DNA of 64,000 nucleotides, taken from JAWKWA01 sp041397765 (lineage in GTDB: Bacteria; Pseudomonadota; Alphaproteobacteria; Rhizobiales; Hyphomicrobiaceae). Below are positions 34,568 to 43,587 of this stretch, piece after piece. The stretch is taken from contig JAWKWA010000009.1 of the NCBI GenBank assembly GCA_041397765.1, positions 62,001-126,000 on the forward strand, written 5' to 3'. Every line of letters begins with the position of its first letter. The first letter of the stretch is position 1. Below the pieces are notes generated by a model, which was not told the DNA's origin, ran no database searches, and saw nothing but the letters and a program-made list of their open reading frames with translations. The position numbers and the translations under genes are program-made.

Positions 34568-35644
34568 GTGGCGGGGACGGGCGACGAGGAGCGCGAGCCG
34601 CCGCGCCGCGGCTTCGACCGCCGGCCGGGGGCGCTGAAAGCCGGCCGCGCCACCTCGCCCGACCACATGGCCGGTGGCGGATCGGGTGACACCCGGCGAT
34701 CAGCCGGACCGGGCAACGCCCATCGGGCCGACGAGCGAGCGGGCGAGCGAGCGGGCGAGGAACGCGGAAGCGCGGAGCGACGGGGCGACGAGCGGCACGA
34801 CACGCTGCGGCAGAGCGCTGCGGCGCCAGCGCCTGGCGTTAAGGGCGACGGCGGTTCGCCGTCCGGGCCGCCCGGGGAGCCCGACTTCGCCAGGGCACGA
34901 CTGCGCGAGATCGCGCTCGCCTTCGGCCTCCTGACGCGCATCCCGGTCCCGACGCTCGAGGCCGTCGCCGCCACCGAGATCGGCCGCTCTGTCTGGGCCT
35001 TCCCGCTCGCCGGCGCCCTCGTCGGCATGCTCGGCGCCATCGCCTACTCGCTCGCCTATGCGGCCGGGCTCGATGCGACGGTCTCGGCCGTCGTCGCGCT
35101 CGCCGTCACGATCATCGCCACCGGGGCCTTCCACGAGGACGGGCTCGCCGATTTCTGCGACGGCATCGGCGGCGGACGGACGCGCGAGCGCAAGCTCGAG
35201 ATCATGCGCGACAGCCGCATCGGCAGCTACGGGGCGCTCGCGCTGTTCCTGTCGCTCGGCCTGCGCTGGTCGGCCCTGCAGATGCTGGCCCTGCCGAACT
35301 ATGTGGCGCCGGCGCTCATCCTCTGCCACGGCGGGGCGCGCGGACTGATCGGCATCGTCTATCTGCTGGCCGGACCGGCACGGCCGGACGGGCTCGCCGC
35401 CGGCGCGGGGCGGCCACCGGCGGTGGCGATGGTGGCGGGTCTCGCGATCGCCGCCGCGCTCGCCCTGCTGCTGCTTCCGCTGGTGCCGGCGCTCGCAGCG
35501 CTCGCGGCCGGGGCCGCGGCCGTCGCCCTCGTCACCCTCGTCGCACGGGTCCAGGTCGGCGGCTATACGGGCGACACCATCGGCGCGGCCGAGCAGATCG
35601 CCGAGATCGCCATGCTGATCGTGGTCGCGGCGCTGCTGCGTTAA
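34568..35644 (+). CDS. cobS: Adenosylcobinamide-GDP ribazoletransferase CobS
   Basis: Membrane enzyme joining adenosylcobinamide-GDP and alpha-ribazole, the last step of cobalamin assembly. The core starts near residue 108 with ARLREIALAFGLLTRIPVPT and includes FHEDGLADFCDGIGGG and IMRDSRIGSYGALALFLSLG, then several hydrophobic helices to IAEIAMLIVVAALLR. The frame from GTG 34568 gives 358 residues, about 100 more than usual: the extra N-terminus is Arg/Glu/Gly-rich and contains a 12-bp direct repeat (34733-34756). No better start codon is seen close to the core. Confidence 0.93.
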   Translation: MAGTGDEEREPPRRGFDRRPGALKAGRATSPDHMAGGGSGDTRRSAGPGNAHRADERAGERAGEERGSAERRGDERHDTLRQSAAAPAPGVKGDGGSPSGPPGEPDFARARLREIALAFGLLTRIPVPTLEAVAATEIGRSVWAFPLAGALVGMLGAIAYSLAYAAGLDATVSAVVALAVTIIATGAFHEDGLADFCDGIGGGRTRERKLEIMRDSRIGSYGALALFLSLGLRWSALQMLALPNYVAPALILCHGGARGLIGIVYLLAGPARPDGLAAGAGRPPAVAMVAGLAIAAALALLLLPLVPALAALAAGAAAVALVTLVARVQVGGYTGDTIGAAEQIAEIAMLIVVAALLR

Positions 35645-35662
35645 TCCTAATCAAAGCTTAAG

Positions 35663-36808
35663 GTGGCGGCCGATCCGGGCCTCGATGATGATGGCGGCGA
35701 CAGCCCTCCCGACCATCGCTCCGGATCGCCCGTGACACAATCGCAGCCCTCGACAGACCTCGCCCGCCGCCCGCTCCGCCGCCTGGCGCGACGCCCTGTG
35801 CTGATCGGCCTTGCGCTCTTGCTCGCAACCGGACTTGCCGCACTCTCATGGGCATGGCTGCGGACCTCCGGCGAAAGCCGGGAACTCGCCGAGCGTGACC
35901 GGCTGCGCACCGAGATCGCCGAGCTGTTCGAGACGGGGCGGTTCGACGAGATCGAGGTGCTCGCAACACGTCTGCGCGACTCCCGCGCCCGCACCGCCAG
36001 CGGCGTATGGCAGCTCACCGTACTCTATTCGGCATTCGGCCGGCTCGCCGCGACGCCGCTCGGCGACGAGGCCGGCTGGCGGCGCATCGCCCACGGCATG
36101 GAAAGCTGGCTCGCCGCCCATCCCCAGTCGCCGACCGCGATCATCGCCGAGGCGATCGTGCTCAGGCGCTCGGCACTCAGGCTGAAGCCGTCGGGCTATC
36201 TGCTGCAGGCCTCGCTCGGCGCCTCCGACCCCTATAAGGATGCGCTGCGCTCGACGCTCGACTTCCTCGAGGCCCGCAAGCAGACGGCCTCGCACGATCC
36301 GCACTACTATGTGGTCTGGGCCGAGCTCGCCGCCGCCACCGGCACGGATCCCGACAGCTTCATCGCCGAGGTGGAGGAGGGGTTCGCCCGCGAGCCCGGC
36401 TATTACCAGCTCTATTTCGCCGCGCTCGACTATTTCACATCGAGCCGCGACGAGGCGCTCGCCCGCGACATCGAGACGCTCGCCAATACCGCCGTCGCCC
36501 GCACCGCGGCGACCGACGGGCTCGGCGTCTATGCCCGGCTCTACTGGTATGCGGCGAACAGCCATTTCGGCGCATCGCTGTTCAAGCGCTCGGCGGCCGA
36601 CTGGCCACGCCTCAGGCAGGGCATCGACGATGTGCTCGCGCGCTATCCCGACCCCTGGAACGTCAACAGCTTCGCCTATCTCGCCTGCCTCGCCGGCGAC
36701 CGGGAGAAGACGCGCGAGCTGATCGACCGGCTCGAGGGCGAGCCGATCGTCCGGGCGTGGAAGTCGCAAGCCGCCTTCGAGACCTGCAAGGCGTTCGCGG
36801 TCGGCTGA
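35663..36808 (+). CDS. Uncharacterised membrane-anchored TPR-like protein
   Basis: No family assigned with certainty. One N-terminal membrane anchor (RRPVLIGLALLLATGLAALS) is followed by about 300 helical residues with TPR-like spacing: LRTEIAELFETGRFDEIEVL, VWQLTVLYSAFGRLA, DPHYYVVWAELAAATGTDPD, EPGYYQLYFAALDYFTSSRD and NVNSFAYLACLAGDREKTRE. The aromatic-rich LYWYAANSHFG region recalls DUF4034-type proteins. The soluble part would lie in the periplasm. Start GTG 35663; GTG 35732 (MTQSQPSTD) is an alternative. Confidence 0.75.
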   Translation: MAADPGLDDDGGDSPPDHRSGSPVTQSQPSTDLARRPLRRLARRPVLIGLALLLATGLAALSWAWLRTSGESRELAERDRLRTEIAELFETGRFDEIEVLATRLRDSRARTASGVWQLTVLYSAFGRLAATPLGDEAGWRRIAHGMESWLAAHPQSPTAIIAEAIVLRRSALRLKPSGYLLQASLGASDPYKDALRSTLDFLEARKQTASHDPHYYVVWAELAAATGTDPDSFIAEVEEGFAREPGYYQLYFAALDYFTSSRDEALARDIETLANTAVARTAATDGLGVYARLYWYAANSHFGASLFKRSAADWPRLRQGIDDVLARYPDPWNVNSFAYLACLAGDREKTRELIDRLEGEPIVRAWKSQAAFETCKAFAVG

Positions 36809-36922
36809 CGGCAGCACCAGGACGGGTCTGCGGAGGACTTCAGGAGCGGCCCTCGGCCTCATGGTCGGGGACGGCCGCGGCCCGTCCGCCGAAAGTCCTT
36901 CCCAGCATGGCCGAAGCGCTCT

Positions 36923-37654
36923 ATGGCCCCGCCCATGGAGCTCGAGCACGACCACACCCGCAAGGCCATCCGCGAGCGGCTCGCCGCGGAGAACCGGCCG
37001 AACTATGCCCGCGATTTCGTCTATGGCGGCATCGACGGTGCGGTCACGACATTTGCCGTCGTCGCCGGCGTTCAGGGCGCGGAGCTGCCGGCCGGCATCG
37101 TCGTGATCATGGGGCTCGCCAATCTGCTCGCCGACGGGCTTTCCATGGCGGCGAGCAACTATTCGGGCACCAAGACCGAGATCGACGACTTCGAGCGCAT
37201 CCGCCAGATCGAGCACCGCCACATCGCGGTGGCGCCGGAGGGCGAGCGGGAGGAGGTGCGCCAGATCCTCGCGGCCAAGGGGCTGTCCGGCCATGCGCTG
37301 GAGGAGGCGGTCGCCGCCATCACGCGCGACCGCGACATCTGGACCGCCTTCATGCTGACCGAGGAATACGGGCTCGCGACCACCCAGCGCTCACCGGTCA
37401 GGGCGGCGGCAGCGACGTTCATGGCCTTCGCGCTATGCGGGGCGGTGCCGCTCGTCCCCTATGTCGCCGGCATGCCGCAGTCGTTCACGCTCGCCGCCAT
37501 CGCCACCGGCCTTACCTTCCTCGGCATCGGCTCGTTCAAGAGCCGCTGGTCGTTGCAGCCATGGTGGCAGTCGGCAATGGAGACGTTCTCGATCGGCACG
37601 GCGGCGGCCGTCGTCGCCTATGCGGTCGGCTGGCTGCTCAGGGGGCTCGCCTGA
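36923..37654 (+). CDS. VIT1/CCC1-family metal transporter
   Basis: A 243-residue membrane protein of the vacuolar iron transporter family. Diagnostic segments: ARDFVYGGIDGAVTTFAVVA, IVVIMGLANLLADGLSMAAS and NYSGTKTEIDDFERI, with a cytoplasmic helical metal-binding domain (EHRHIAVAPEGEREEVRQIL) and three further hydrophobic spans to the C-terminus. Family members move Fe2+ or Mn2+ out of the cytoplasm. ATG 36935 (MELEHDH) is an equally good start. It stands alone between unrelated genes. Confidence 0.9.
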   Translation: MAPPMELEHDHTRKAIRERLAAENRPNYARDFVYGGIDGAVTTFAVVAGVQGAELPAGIVVIMGLANLLADGLSMAASNYSGTKTEIDDFERIRQIEHRHIAVAPEGEREEVRQILAAKGLSGHALEEAVAAITRDRDIWTAFMLTEEYGLATTQRSPVRAAAATFMAFALCGAVPLVPYVAGMPQSFTLAAIATGLTFLGIGSFKSRWSLQPWWQSAMETFSIGTAAAVVAYAVGWLLRGLA

Positions 37655-37728
37655 GGCAAGGCCGAGGCTCGCGGCGCGGGAACCCGCGATGACGCCGTGT
37701 CATTGCCCGGAGACGACGCCGTGCCCGG

Positions 37729-38031
37729 TCAGTAGCAGTATTCGTGCAGCTCCCAGGCGACCGCCCGGCAGCGCCCCGAGGCATTGCATTTGCGGATCGG
37801 GATGCGGTGATAGTCGCAGTGGATGAAGGTGCCGCCGGCGGGCGAGGAATTGAGCGCCGAGCCGGAATAGCCGCGGATCGGCTTCTTCGTCACCGTGACG
37901 CGGTCGTAGTCCTGGCCGAGGAACACATAGGGCCGGCGACCGGCATTGCCGGCATCCGCTGCGCCGGCGAAGGCCAGCAGCACTGCCGCAGCCCCGAGCA
38001 TCGTCACGGGCCGGGAAAATGATCTGAACAT
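37729..38031 (-). CDS. Small secreted protein of unknown function
   Basis: A 100-residue protein with a clear signal peptide (MFRSFSRPVTMLGAAAVLLA, cleavage after ADA) and a short mature part with four cysteines (FIHCDYHRIPIRKC, GRCRAVAWELHEYCY), consistent with two disulfides outside the cytoplasm. No family recognised. It lies between a VIT1-type gene and rarD, with no evident operon partner. Confidence 0.75.
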   Translation of the reverse strand: MFRSFSRPVTMLGAAAVLLAFAGAADAGNAGRRPYVFLGQDYDRVTVTKKPIRGYSGSALNSSPAGGTFIHCDYHRIPIRKCNASGRCRAVAWELHEYCY

Positions 38032-38217
38032 CCCTGTTCACTCCTTGGCTGTCCGGGCGGGCCGGAGACCGGCTGGCCTCCTCGCGCGCCCCGCATGCGC
38101 TTGAAGGCAATACTACCACGGCATCGTGCTGCCTCGCGGTTGCGCATTGGTAACGGTTGCGCGAGGGCATCGGTCGGGGCGTTCGGGCGGGCCCGTCCGG
38201 TCGGGCCCGGCATGCCT

Positions 38218-39162
38218 TCAGGAGACGGCCGCGGCCTTGCGCGCCCGCTCGCGCCGGATCGCATCGACCGTCAGGATGGCGAGCGCCACCCAGATGATGA
38301 CGAAGGCGACGAGCTTTTCGGGGCGCAATTCCTCGCCGAAATAGGCGAAGGCGAGCACGAACTGGATGCTCGGCACGAAATACTGCATGAGCCCGAGGGT
38401 CGCGAGATTGAGGCGCCGCGCGGCGCCCGCGAACAGGATGAGCGGAATGGCCGTCACCGGCCCTGTCAGCACGAGCAGCGCCGAGGTTCTGAGGTCGAGG
38501 AAGAAATGCCCCTCGCCATGGGTCTCCAGATAGACGAGCACCGGCAGCGCCACCGTCAGATGCATCATGCTCTCGACCAGATAGGCGGGTGTCGGTCGGG
38601 CCGGCAGCGTCTTCCTGATATAGCCGTAGAGCGCGAAAGTGCTCGCCAGATAGAGGGCGATCACCGGGAAGCGGCCGAGCAGCACGAGCTCGACACCGAC
38701 CGCCACGAGCGCCAGTGCGATGGCGACCTTCTGGGCGCCGGTCAGCCGCTCGCCGAGCACGACGAGACCGAGCACCACCGACATCAGCGGATTGATGAAA
38801 TAGCCGAAGCTGACCTCGAGCACATGGCCCGATGAGACCGCCCAGACGAAGCCACCCCAATTGATGAAGAGGAAGAAGGCCGAGACGGCGAGGATGCGCA
38901 GCGTGCGGCGATCGGCGACGACGGTCGCAACCTCGCCGAGCCGGCCCTGCACGGCCAGATAGAGCCCGACCAGCACCACCGACCAGAGCGAACGGTGGCA
39001 GATCGTCTCGTAGACCGGCACATGGGCGAGCTCGCGCCAGAAGATGGTGACGAAGCCCCAGGAGACATAGGCGATGAGCGCCATGAGGAGGCCGAGCCGG
39101 ACCTCGGCGTCGTTCGCCGCAACGGCCGGCCCGGTGGAGAGGCGCTTGTCGTCGTTCTGCAT
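38218..39162 (-). CDS. rarD: EamA-family permease, RarD type
   Basis: A 314-residue integral membrane protein of the drug/metabolite transporter superfamily with about ten hydrophobic segments. RarD signatures: ALIAYVSWGFVTIFWRELAH, EIxCHRxxWS-type ETICHRSLWSVVLVGLYLA, FFLFINWGGFVWAVSSGHVL, EVSFGYFINPLMSVVLGLVV and LMQYFVPSIQFVLAFAYFGE. RarD was linked to chloramphenicol sensitivity; the natural substrate is unknown. ATG 39162 (MQNDDKRLS). Confidence 0.93.
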   Translation of the reverse strand: MQNDDKRLSTGPAVAANDAEVRLGLLMALIAYVSWGFVTIFWRELAHVPVYETICHRSLWSVVLVGLYLAVQGRLGEVATVVADRRTLRILAVSAFFLFINWGGFVWAVSSGHVLEVSFGYFINPLMSVVLGLVVLGERLTGAQKVAIALALVAVGVELVLLGRFPVIALYLASTFALYGYIRKTLPARPTPAYLVESMMHLTVALPVLVYLETHGEGHFFLDLRTSALLVLTGPVTAIPLILFAGAARRLNLATLGLMQYFVPSIQFVLAFAYFGEELRPEKLVAFVIIWVALAILTVDAIRRERARKAAAVS

Positions 39163-39398
39163 CTGAGCATCCAGGTGGCGCCGGCACGCGCCGACGGTGC
39201 TTATAGGCGGAGGGCGCCCTCACCTCCCGCAAACCGCGACCGCCGCCGCATGGCAGGGGGCCCGCCGCGGGGCGCGGACAGGGGGCCGGAGGGCGAGCGC
39301 CCCTCGGATCCGGCCCGCGAGATTGACATGCGGGGCGGCCCATGCAGCCATCGCCGCCACGGCCGGAGGGCCTCAACGAGGGACGGGAGGGAGCGAGC

Positions 39399-41075
39399 AT
39401 GACCGCATCCGCCAGGCCGGTGCGCCGGACGCAGGCGGCGGTGCCGGCGCTCCCTCGCCGATGCGGCGGGCGCGCGAGGGGCCTGCACCTGCTGCCGCTT
39501 CTCGCCCTGCTTCTCACCGTGCTCACGGGCCTGACCTCGGGTGCGGCCGGCGCGGACATGCGCGGATCGGCCTACCGGGCGGACGGGCGCTGCGGGCCCT
39601 ATCCGCGGCTGCCGGTCGAGACGCCGGAGGGGCTCTGTGTCGGCCTCGTCGCCGGGCCGGCCGATGGCCTTCAGGATGCCGCGCCATCCTCGAGGTATCG
39701 CCGCGCCGCTTCCTCGTCACCGACATGGGCAATTGGGGCCACAAGGCCGGCCGGCTCATCCAGATGACGCTCGACACTGACGGCAAACCGCATTTCGAGA
39801 CGCTGTTCGAGCGGCTCGATGTGCCGCACGGGCTGGTGTCAGCCAGCGTGGACGGCCGCGTCTATGTGGGCGAGCAGGGATGAGATCTGGCGCTTCGACC
39901 CCGCCCATCCGGCGACGACGCGCGAGACGGTCTCGACCGATTTCCCCGCCGAGGGTCTGCACCGGCTGAAGCAGCTCGTCTTCGACGACACCGGCCGGCT
40001 GATCGTCAATCTCGGCGCCTTCACCGACCGCTGCGAGAAGGGCGGCAAGGGCCGGCCGATGCTGCCTTGCCCGGCGGACGATCCGGGCGCCAAGGAGGCG
40101 GCGCTGTGGGCGATCGGCTTCTCGCCGGACGCCGCGCACCGGGTGAAAGGCTTTCAGCCGCTCGCGCGCGGGCTCAGGAACTCGATGGCGCTCGCGGTCC
40201 ATCCGGGCTCGGGGCTCGTCTTGCAGGGCGAGAACAATGTCGACCTGTCCGATCCCGATCGCCCGCCCGAGGAGCTGAACGTCATCGAGCCCGGCCGCCA
40301 CTATGGCTGGCCCTATTGCACGGGGATGGGCGATGTGCTGCCCGACTACCGGCGTCGGCCCCGTGTCGATTGCGGGCGCTACGAGAGACCGGTCGCGCTC
40401 CTGCCGGCCCATTCGGCACCGCTGACGATGCTCTACTACCGGGCGGGTTCGGGTCCGCAGGCGCTCGCGGGGCTCGATGGACGGCTGCTGATCACGCTGC
40501 ACGGCTATCGCGAGAGCGGGCATCGCGTCATCGCCTGCGAGACCGACGGGGAAGGCCGGCCGGTGGCCAAGGAGAAGAGCGGGATGGCGCGCTGCGAGGA
40601 CATCGTGTCGAACTGGGGGGCACGGCCGGGAACACGCCCGCTCGGCAGTCCGGTCGGGCTCGCGGCGGCCAGCGACGGCAGCCTGTGGCTGACCGAGGAC
40701 AAGAGCCGGACGGTGCTGGTGCTGAGGCGATCCGGCGGCAGCGATGGCCTGGACGGCGGGGGTGGAGACAAGAGCGACGGCGATGGCCCTGCAGTCGCCC
40801 GGAAGGTGCCGGCGGGATGGTCCGAGTTGCATGCGCGCGTTTTGTCGCGGAGCTGCGTGCAATGCCACAAGGAGGTGTTCGGCGGCACGGCCGACGAGGC
40901 CTGGCAGGCAGTCACGGCGGTCGGCTGGGCGGACGCGGGCGATCCGGCCGGCTGGCTGATCGTGCATGCGATGAAGGGCGAGGGCGTGCGCCGGCCGATG
41001 CCGCCGCCGACCGGCATCGGCGCGCTTCCCGATCAGCGGACGGCGCTCGAGGCCTTTCTCGCGGCGGCTCGCTGA
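39399..41075 (+). pseudogene. Glucose/sorbosone dehydrogenase-like protein with c-type haem motif, disrupted by two frameshifts
   Basis: The family is the six-bladed propeller PQQ-type sugar (glucose/sorbosone) dehydrogenase. Frame 1 from ATG 39399 gives a signal peptide (LLPLLALLLTVLTGLTSGAA) and RCGPYPRLPVETPEGLCVGL. Near 39675-39680 similarity jumps to another frame (RAILEVSPRRFLVTDMGNWG) and near 39880 jumps back (DEIWRFDPAHP). The rest is intact: GFQPLARGLRNSMALAVHPG, LQGENNVDLSDPDRPPEELN, PGRHYGWPYCTG, then a C-terminal haem motif CVQCHKEVF. The first shift looks like one lost base, the second one extra G in GGG. Real decay or sequencing error cannot be told apart here. Confidence 0.85.
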
Positions 41076-41139
41076 AAGGTGCACGGTCGCCCCTCGTGGA
41101 GGCGGCCGCGATCCTTGCGGTCTGAGGCAGCCGAGCCGG

Positions 41140-42276
41140 TCAGGCGGCTCTGGCGATCAGGGCGCTACGGACCTCGTCGACGATGCGGCGGGCATCGACA
41201 TCGGTCAGATAGGGATGCATGGGCAGGCTCATGACCTCGCCGCAGAGCGCCTCGCTGACCGGCAGCGAGCCCTCGCCGCCGCCATAGGGCCGGTAAGGCG
41301 CCTGCAGGTGCATGGGCGTCGGATAGTAGACCATGGTCGGGATGCCGGCCGACTTCAGACGCCCCATCAGCTCCTCGCGGCCGGCGACGCGGACCGTATA
41401 CTGCGCCCAGGCCGAGGTCATGGCGGCGGGGCGGCCGGGCACCGTCACCAGATCGGCGAGCCCGGCGTCATAGATGCGCGAGATGCGCTCGCGGGCAGCC
41501 AATTCCTCGTCGAAGACGGACAGCTTCACCGAGAGGATGGCGGCCTGCATCGTGTCGAGCCGGCCGTTGAGGCCGACACGGACCACCTCGTATTTGTGGG
41601 TGCCGGTGCCGTGCACGCGGATCGAGCGCATGGCCGCGGCCAGATCGTCGTCGTCGGTGAAGATGGCGCCGCCGTCGCCATAGCAGCCGAGCGGCTTGGC
41701 GGGAAAGAAGCTCGTGGCGGTGACGGGCGCGAGGCTGCCGACCTTGCGGCCGGCGATGCTTGCACCGAAGGACTGGGCGGCGTCCTCGATCAGCCGCAGC
41801 CCCTCGCGGGCGGCGATCGCCCTCAAGCCATCCATGTCGGCGGGGAGGCCGAAGAGATCGACCGCGAGGATCGCCGCCGGCTTCAAGCGCCCCCCGGCCC
41901 TGACCGCCGCGATCCGGCGCTCGAGATCGGCGAGATCGATGTTGAAGGTCGCCGGATCGACCTCGGCATAGACCGGCGAGGCGCCGGCCAGGAGGATCAC
42001 CTCGGCGGTCGCCGTATAGGTGAAGGCGGGCACGAAGACAGCGTCGCCCGGCCCGATGCCGTAGGCGAGCAGCGGGATCAGCAGCGCATCGGTGCCGCTC
42101 GCGCAGGTGAGGGCGTGGCGGGCGCCGGTATAGGCGGCAAGCTCGGCCTCGAGGCGCTGCACCTCGGGGCCCATGATGTATTGCCCGTGATCGAGCACGT
42201 CGTGGATCGCCTGGTCGATCCGCGGCTTCAGCCGCTGGTACTGGGCCTTCAGGTCGATGAACGGCAGGCTCGCCAT
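41140..42276 (-). CDS. DegT/DnrJ/EryC1/StrS-family aminotransferase
   Basis: PLP-dependent sugar aminotransferase, 378 residues from ATG 42276 (MASLPFIDLKAQYQRLKPRI). Family motifs: GQYIMGPEVQRLEAELAAYT, HALTCASGTDALLIPLLAYG, DAVFVPAFTYTATAEVILLA, LIEDAAQSFGA and the Schiff-base Lys in TSFFPAKPLGCYGDGGAIFT. These enzymes make amino sugars for O-antigen, glycans or lipid A. No other sugar-nucleotide genes are adjacent, so substrate and pathway are unknown. Convergent with the sorbosone dehydrogenase. Confidence 0.93.
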   Translation of the reverse strand: MASLPFIDLKAQYQRLKPRIDQAIHDVLDHGQYIMGPEVQRLEAELAAYTGARHALTCASGTDALLIPLLAYGIGPGDAVFVPAFTYTATAEVILLAGASPVYAEVDPATFNIDLADLERRIAAVRAGGRLKPAAILAVDLFGLPADMDGLRAIAAREGLRLIEDAAQSFGASIAGRKVGSLAPVTATSFFPAKPLGCYGDGGAIFTDDDDLAAAMRSIRVHGTGTHKYEVVRVGLNGRLDTMQAAILSVKLSVFDEELAARERISRIYDAGLADLVTVPGRPAAMTSAWAQYTVRVAGREELMGRLKSAGIPTMVYYPTPMHLQAPYRPYGGGEGSLPVSEALCGEVMSLPMHPYLTDVDARRIVDEVRSALIARAA

Positions 42277-42518
42277 GGGTGTCGCCCTTCTCTCGGCCCG
42301 CACCTCGCGGTGGCGGCCCCTCGTGCTCGATCTCCTCGGGCAGGCCGTCCGAGCGAATCGGGCCGGCGCACCCCGTGCCATGGCGGGTAGGCGGGCGGCG
42401 GACGGAAATCAATCGGCAGCGCGTCGCCGTCCACGCGATCCACAAGCCGGCTGTGGCCGGGCGGGCCTCACTTGCCCCCGGGCGCGAGGGCCACGCCGCA
42501 CCCTGCCGCTCAGGCCGC

Positions 42519-43214
42519 TCAGGCCGCGGCGAGAGCGCCGGCCAGACTGTCGAACAGCACCCGGCCGTCGGTGCCGCCGAGCAGCGGATCGGCGAGGCGC
42601 TCAGGGTGCGGCATCAGGCCGAGCACCTTGAGGCGGCTGTCGTAGATGCCGGCGATGCCCGCGATCGCGCCGTTGGGATTGGCCGCCGGCGTCACCTCGC
42701 CATCGGCATCGGCATAGCGGAAGGCGACGAGCCCCTCGCCCTCGAGACGGGCGAGCGTCTCGGCATCGACGAAGTAGTTGCCCTCGGCATGGGCGATCGG
42801 CATGGTCGCGACGCCCCGGTTGCGATAGCCGCGGGTGAAGATGGTGTCGCGGCGCTCGATGCGCAGATGGACGTCGCGGCAGATGAAGCGCATCGAGCGG
42901 TTGCGCATGAGGACGCCGGGCAGCAGGCCCGCCTCGCACAGAATCTGGAAGCCGTTGCAGATGCCGAGCACCGGCGTGCCGGCCTTGGCCTTCGCCACCA
43001 CGTCGCGCATGATCGGCGAATGGGCGGCCATGGCGCCGCAGCGCAGATAGTCGCCATAGGAGAAACCGCCGGGAAGGACGATGAGATCAACCTTCGGCAC
43101 CTCGGCATCGCCATGCCAGACCATGGCCGCCGGCCGGCCGATCGAGCGCTCGAGGGCGACGGCGACGTCGCGGTCGCAGTTGGAGCCGGGGAAGACGACG
43201 ACCGCTGCCTTCAT
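42519..43214 (-). CDS. purQ: Phosphoribosylformylglycinamidine synthase, glutaminase subunit PurQ
   Basis: Supplies ammonia from glutamine for FGAM synthesis in the fourth step of purine biosynthesis. Class-I glutamine amidotransferase features: AAVVVFPGSNCDRDVAVALE, VLPGGFSYGDYLRCGAMAA, nucleophile Cys in VLGICNGFQILCEAGLLPG, and the His/Glu pair in GLMPHPERLADPL. 231 residues, typical length. It follows purS by 34 bases; the large subunit purL is not in the window. Confidence 0.97.
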   Translation of the reverse strand: MKAAVVVFPGSNCDRDVAVALERSIGRPAAMVWHGDAEVPKVDLIVLPGGFSYGDYLRCGAMAAHSPIMRDVVAKAKAGTPVLGICNGFQILCEAGLLPGVLMRNRSMRFICRDVHLRIERRDTIFTRGYRNRGVATMPIAHAEGNYFVDAETLARLEGEGLVAFRYADADGEVTPAANPNGAIAGIAGIYDSRLKVLGLMPHPERLADPLLGGTDGRVLFDSLAGALAAA

Positions 43215-43248
43215 CCTGAGGGTTCTCTCCGTTACGGCGTCCGGCGCT

Positions 43249-43488
43249 TCAGACGATCTCGTAGGCGTAGTTCTCGATCACGGTGTTGGCGAGCAGGGCC
43301 TTGCACATGCGCTCGATCGCCTCGCCGGCACGGGCGCGGTCGCTCTCCTCGAGCTCGACCTCGATGAGCTTGCCGAGGCGGACACCGCCGACCCCGGAAA
43401 AGCCGAGCGAGCCCAGCGCCCCCTCGATGGCCTTGCCCTGCGGGTCGAGCACGCCCGGCTTCAACGTCACCCTGATCAGCGCCTTCAT
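43249..43488 (-). CDS. purS: Phosphoribosylformylglycinamidine synthase subunit PurS
   Basis: Small structural subunit that bridges PurL and PurQ. The 79-residue protein reads MKALIRVTLKPGVLDPQGKA, IEGALGSLGFSGVGGVRLGK and LLANTVIENYAYEIV, matching the family from end to end. ATG 43488 fits the usual length. Lies between purC and purQ, the normal order in Rhizobiales. Confidence 0.96.
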   Translation of the reverse strand: MKALIRVTLKPGVLDPQGKAIEGALGSLGFSGVGGVRLGKLIEVELEESDRARAGEAIERMCKALLANTVIENYAYEIV

Positions 43489-43587
43489 GCCTTCGATGCC
43501 CCTTGCGCCCGAGCCTCGCATGCCGGGCACCTGCCCGGAACGCCTCAATCGCGGCTTCCCGCTCCGCGTCAGTCGCCGACGCCGGCC

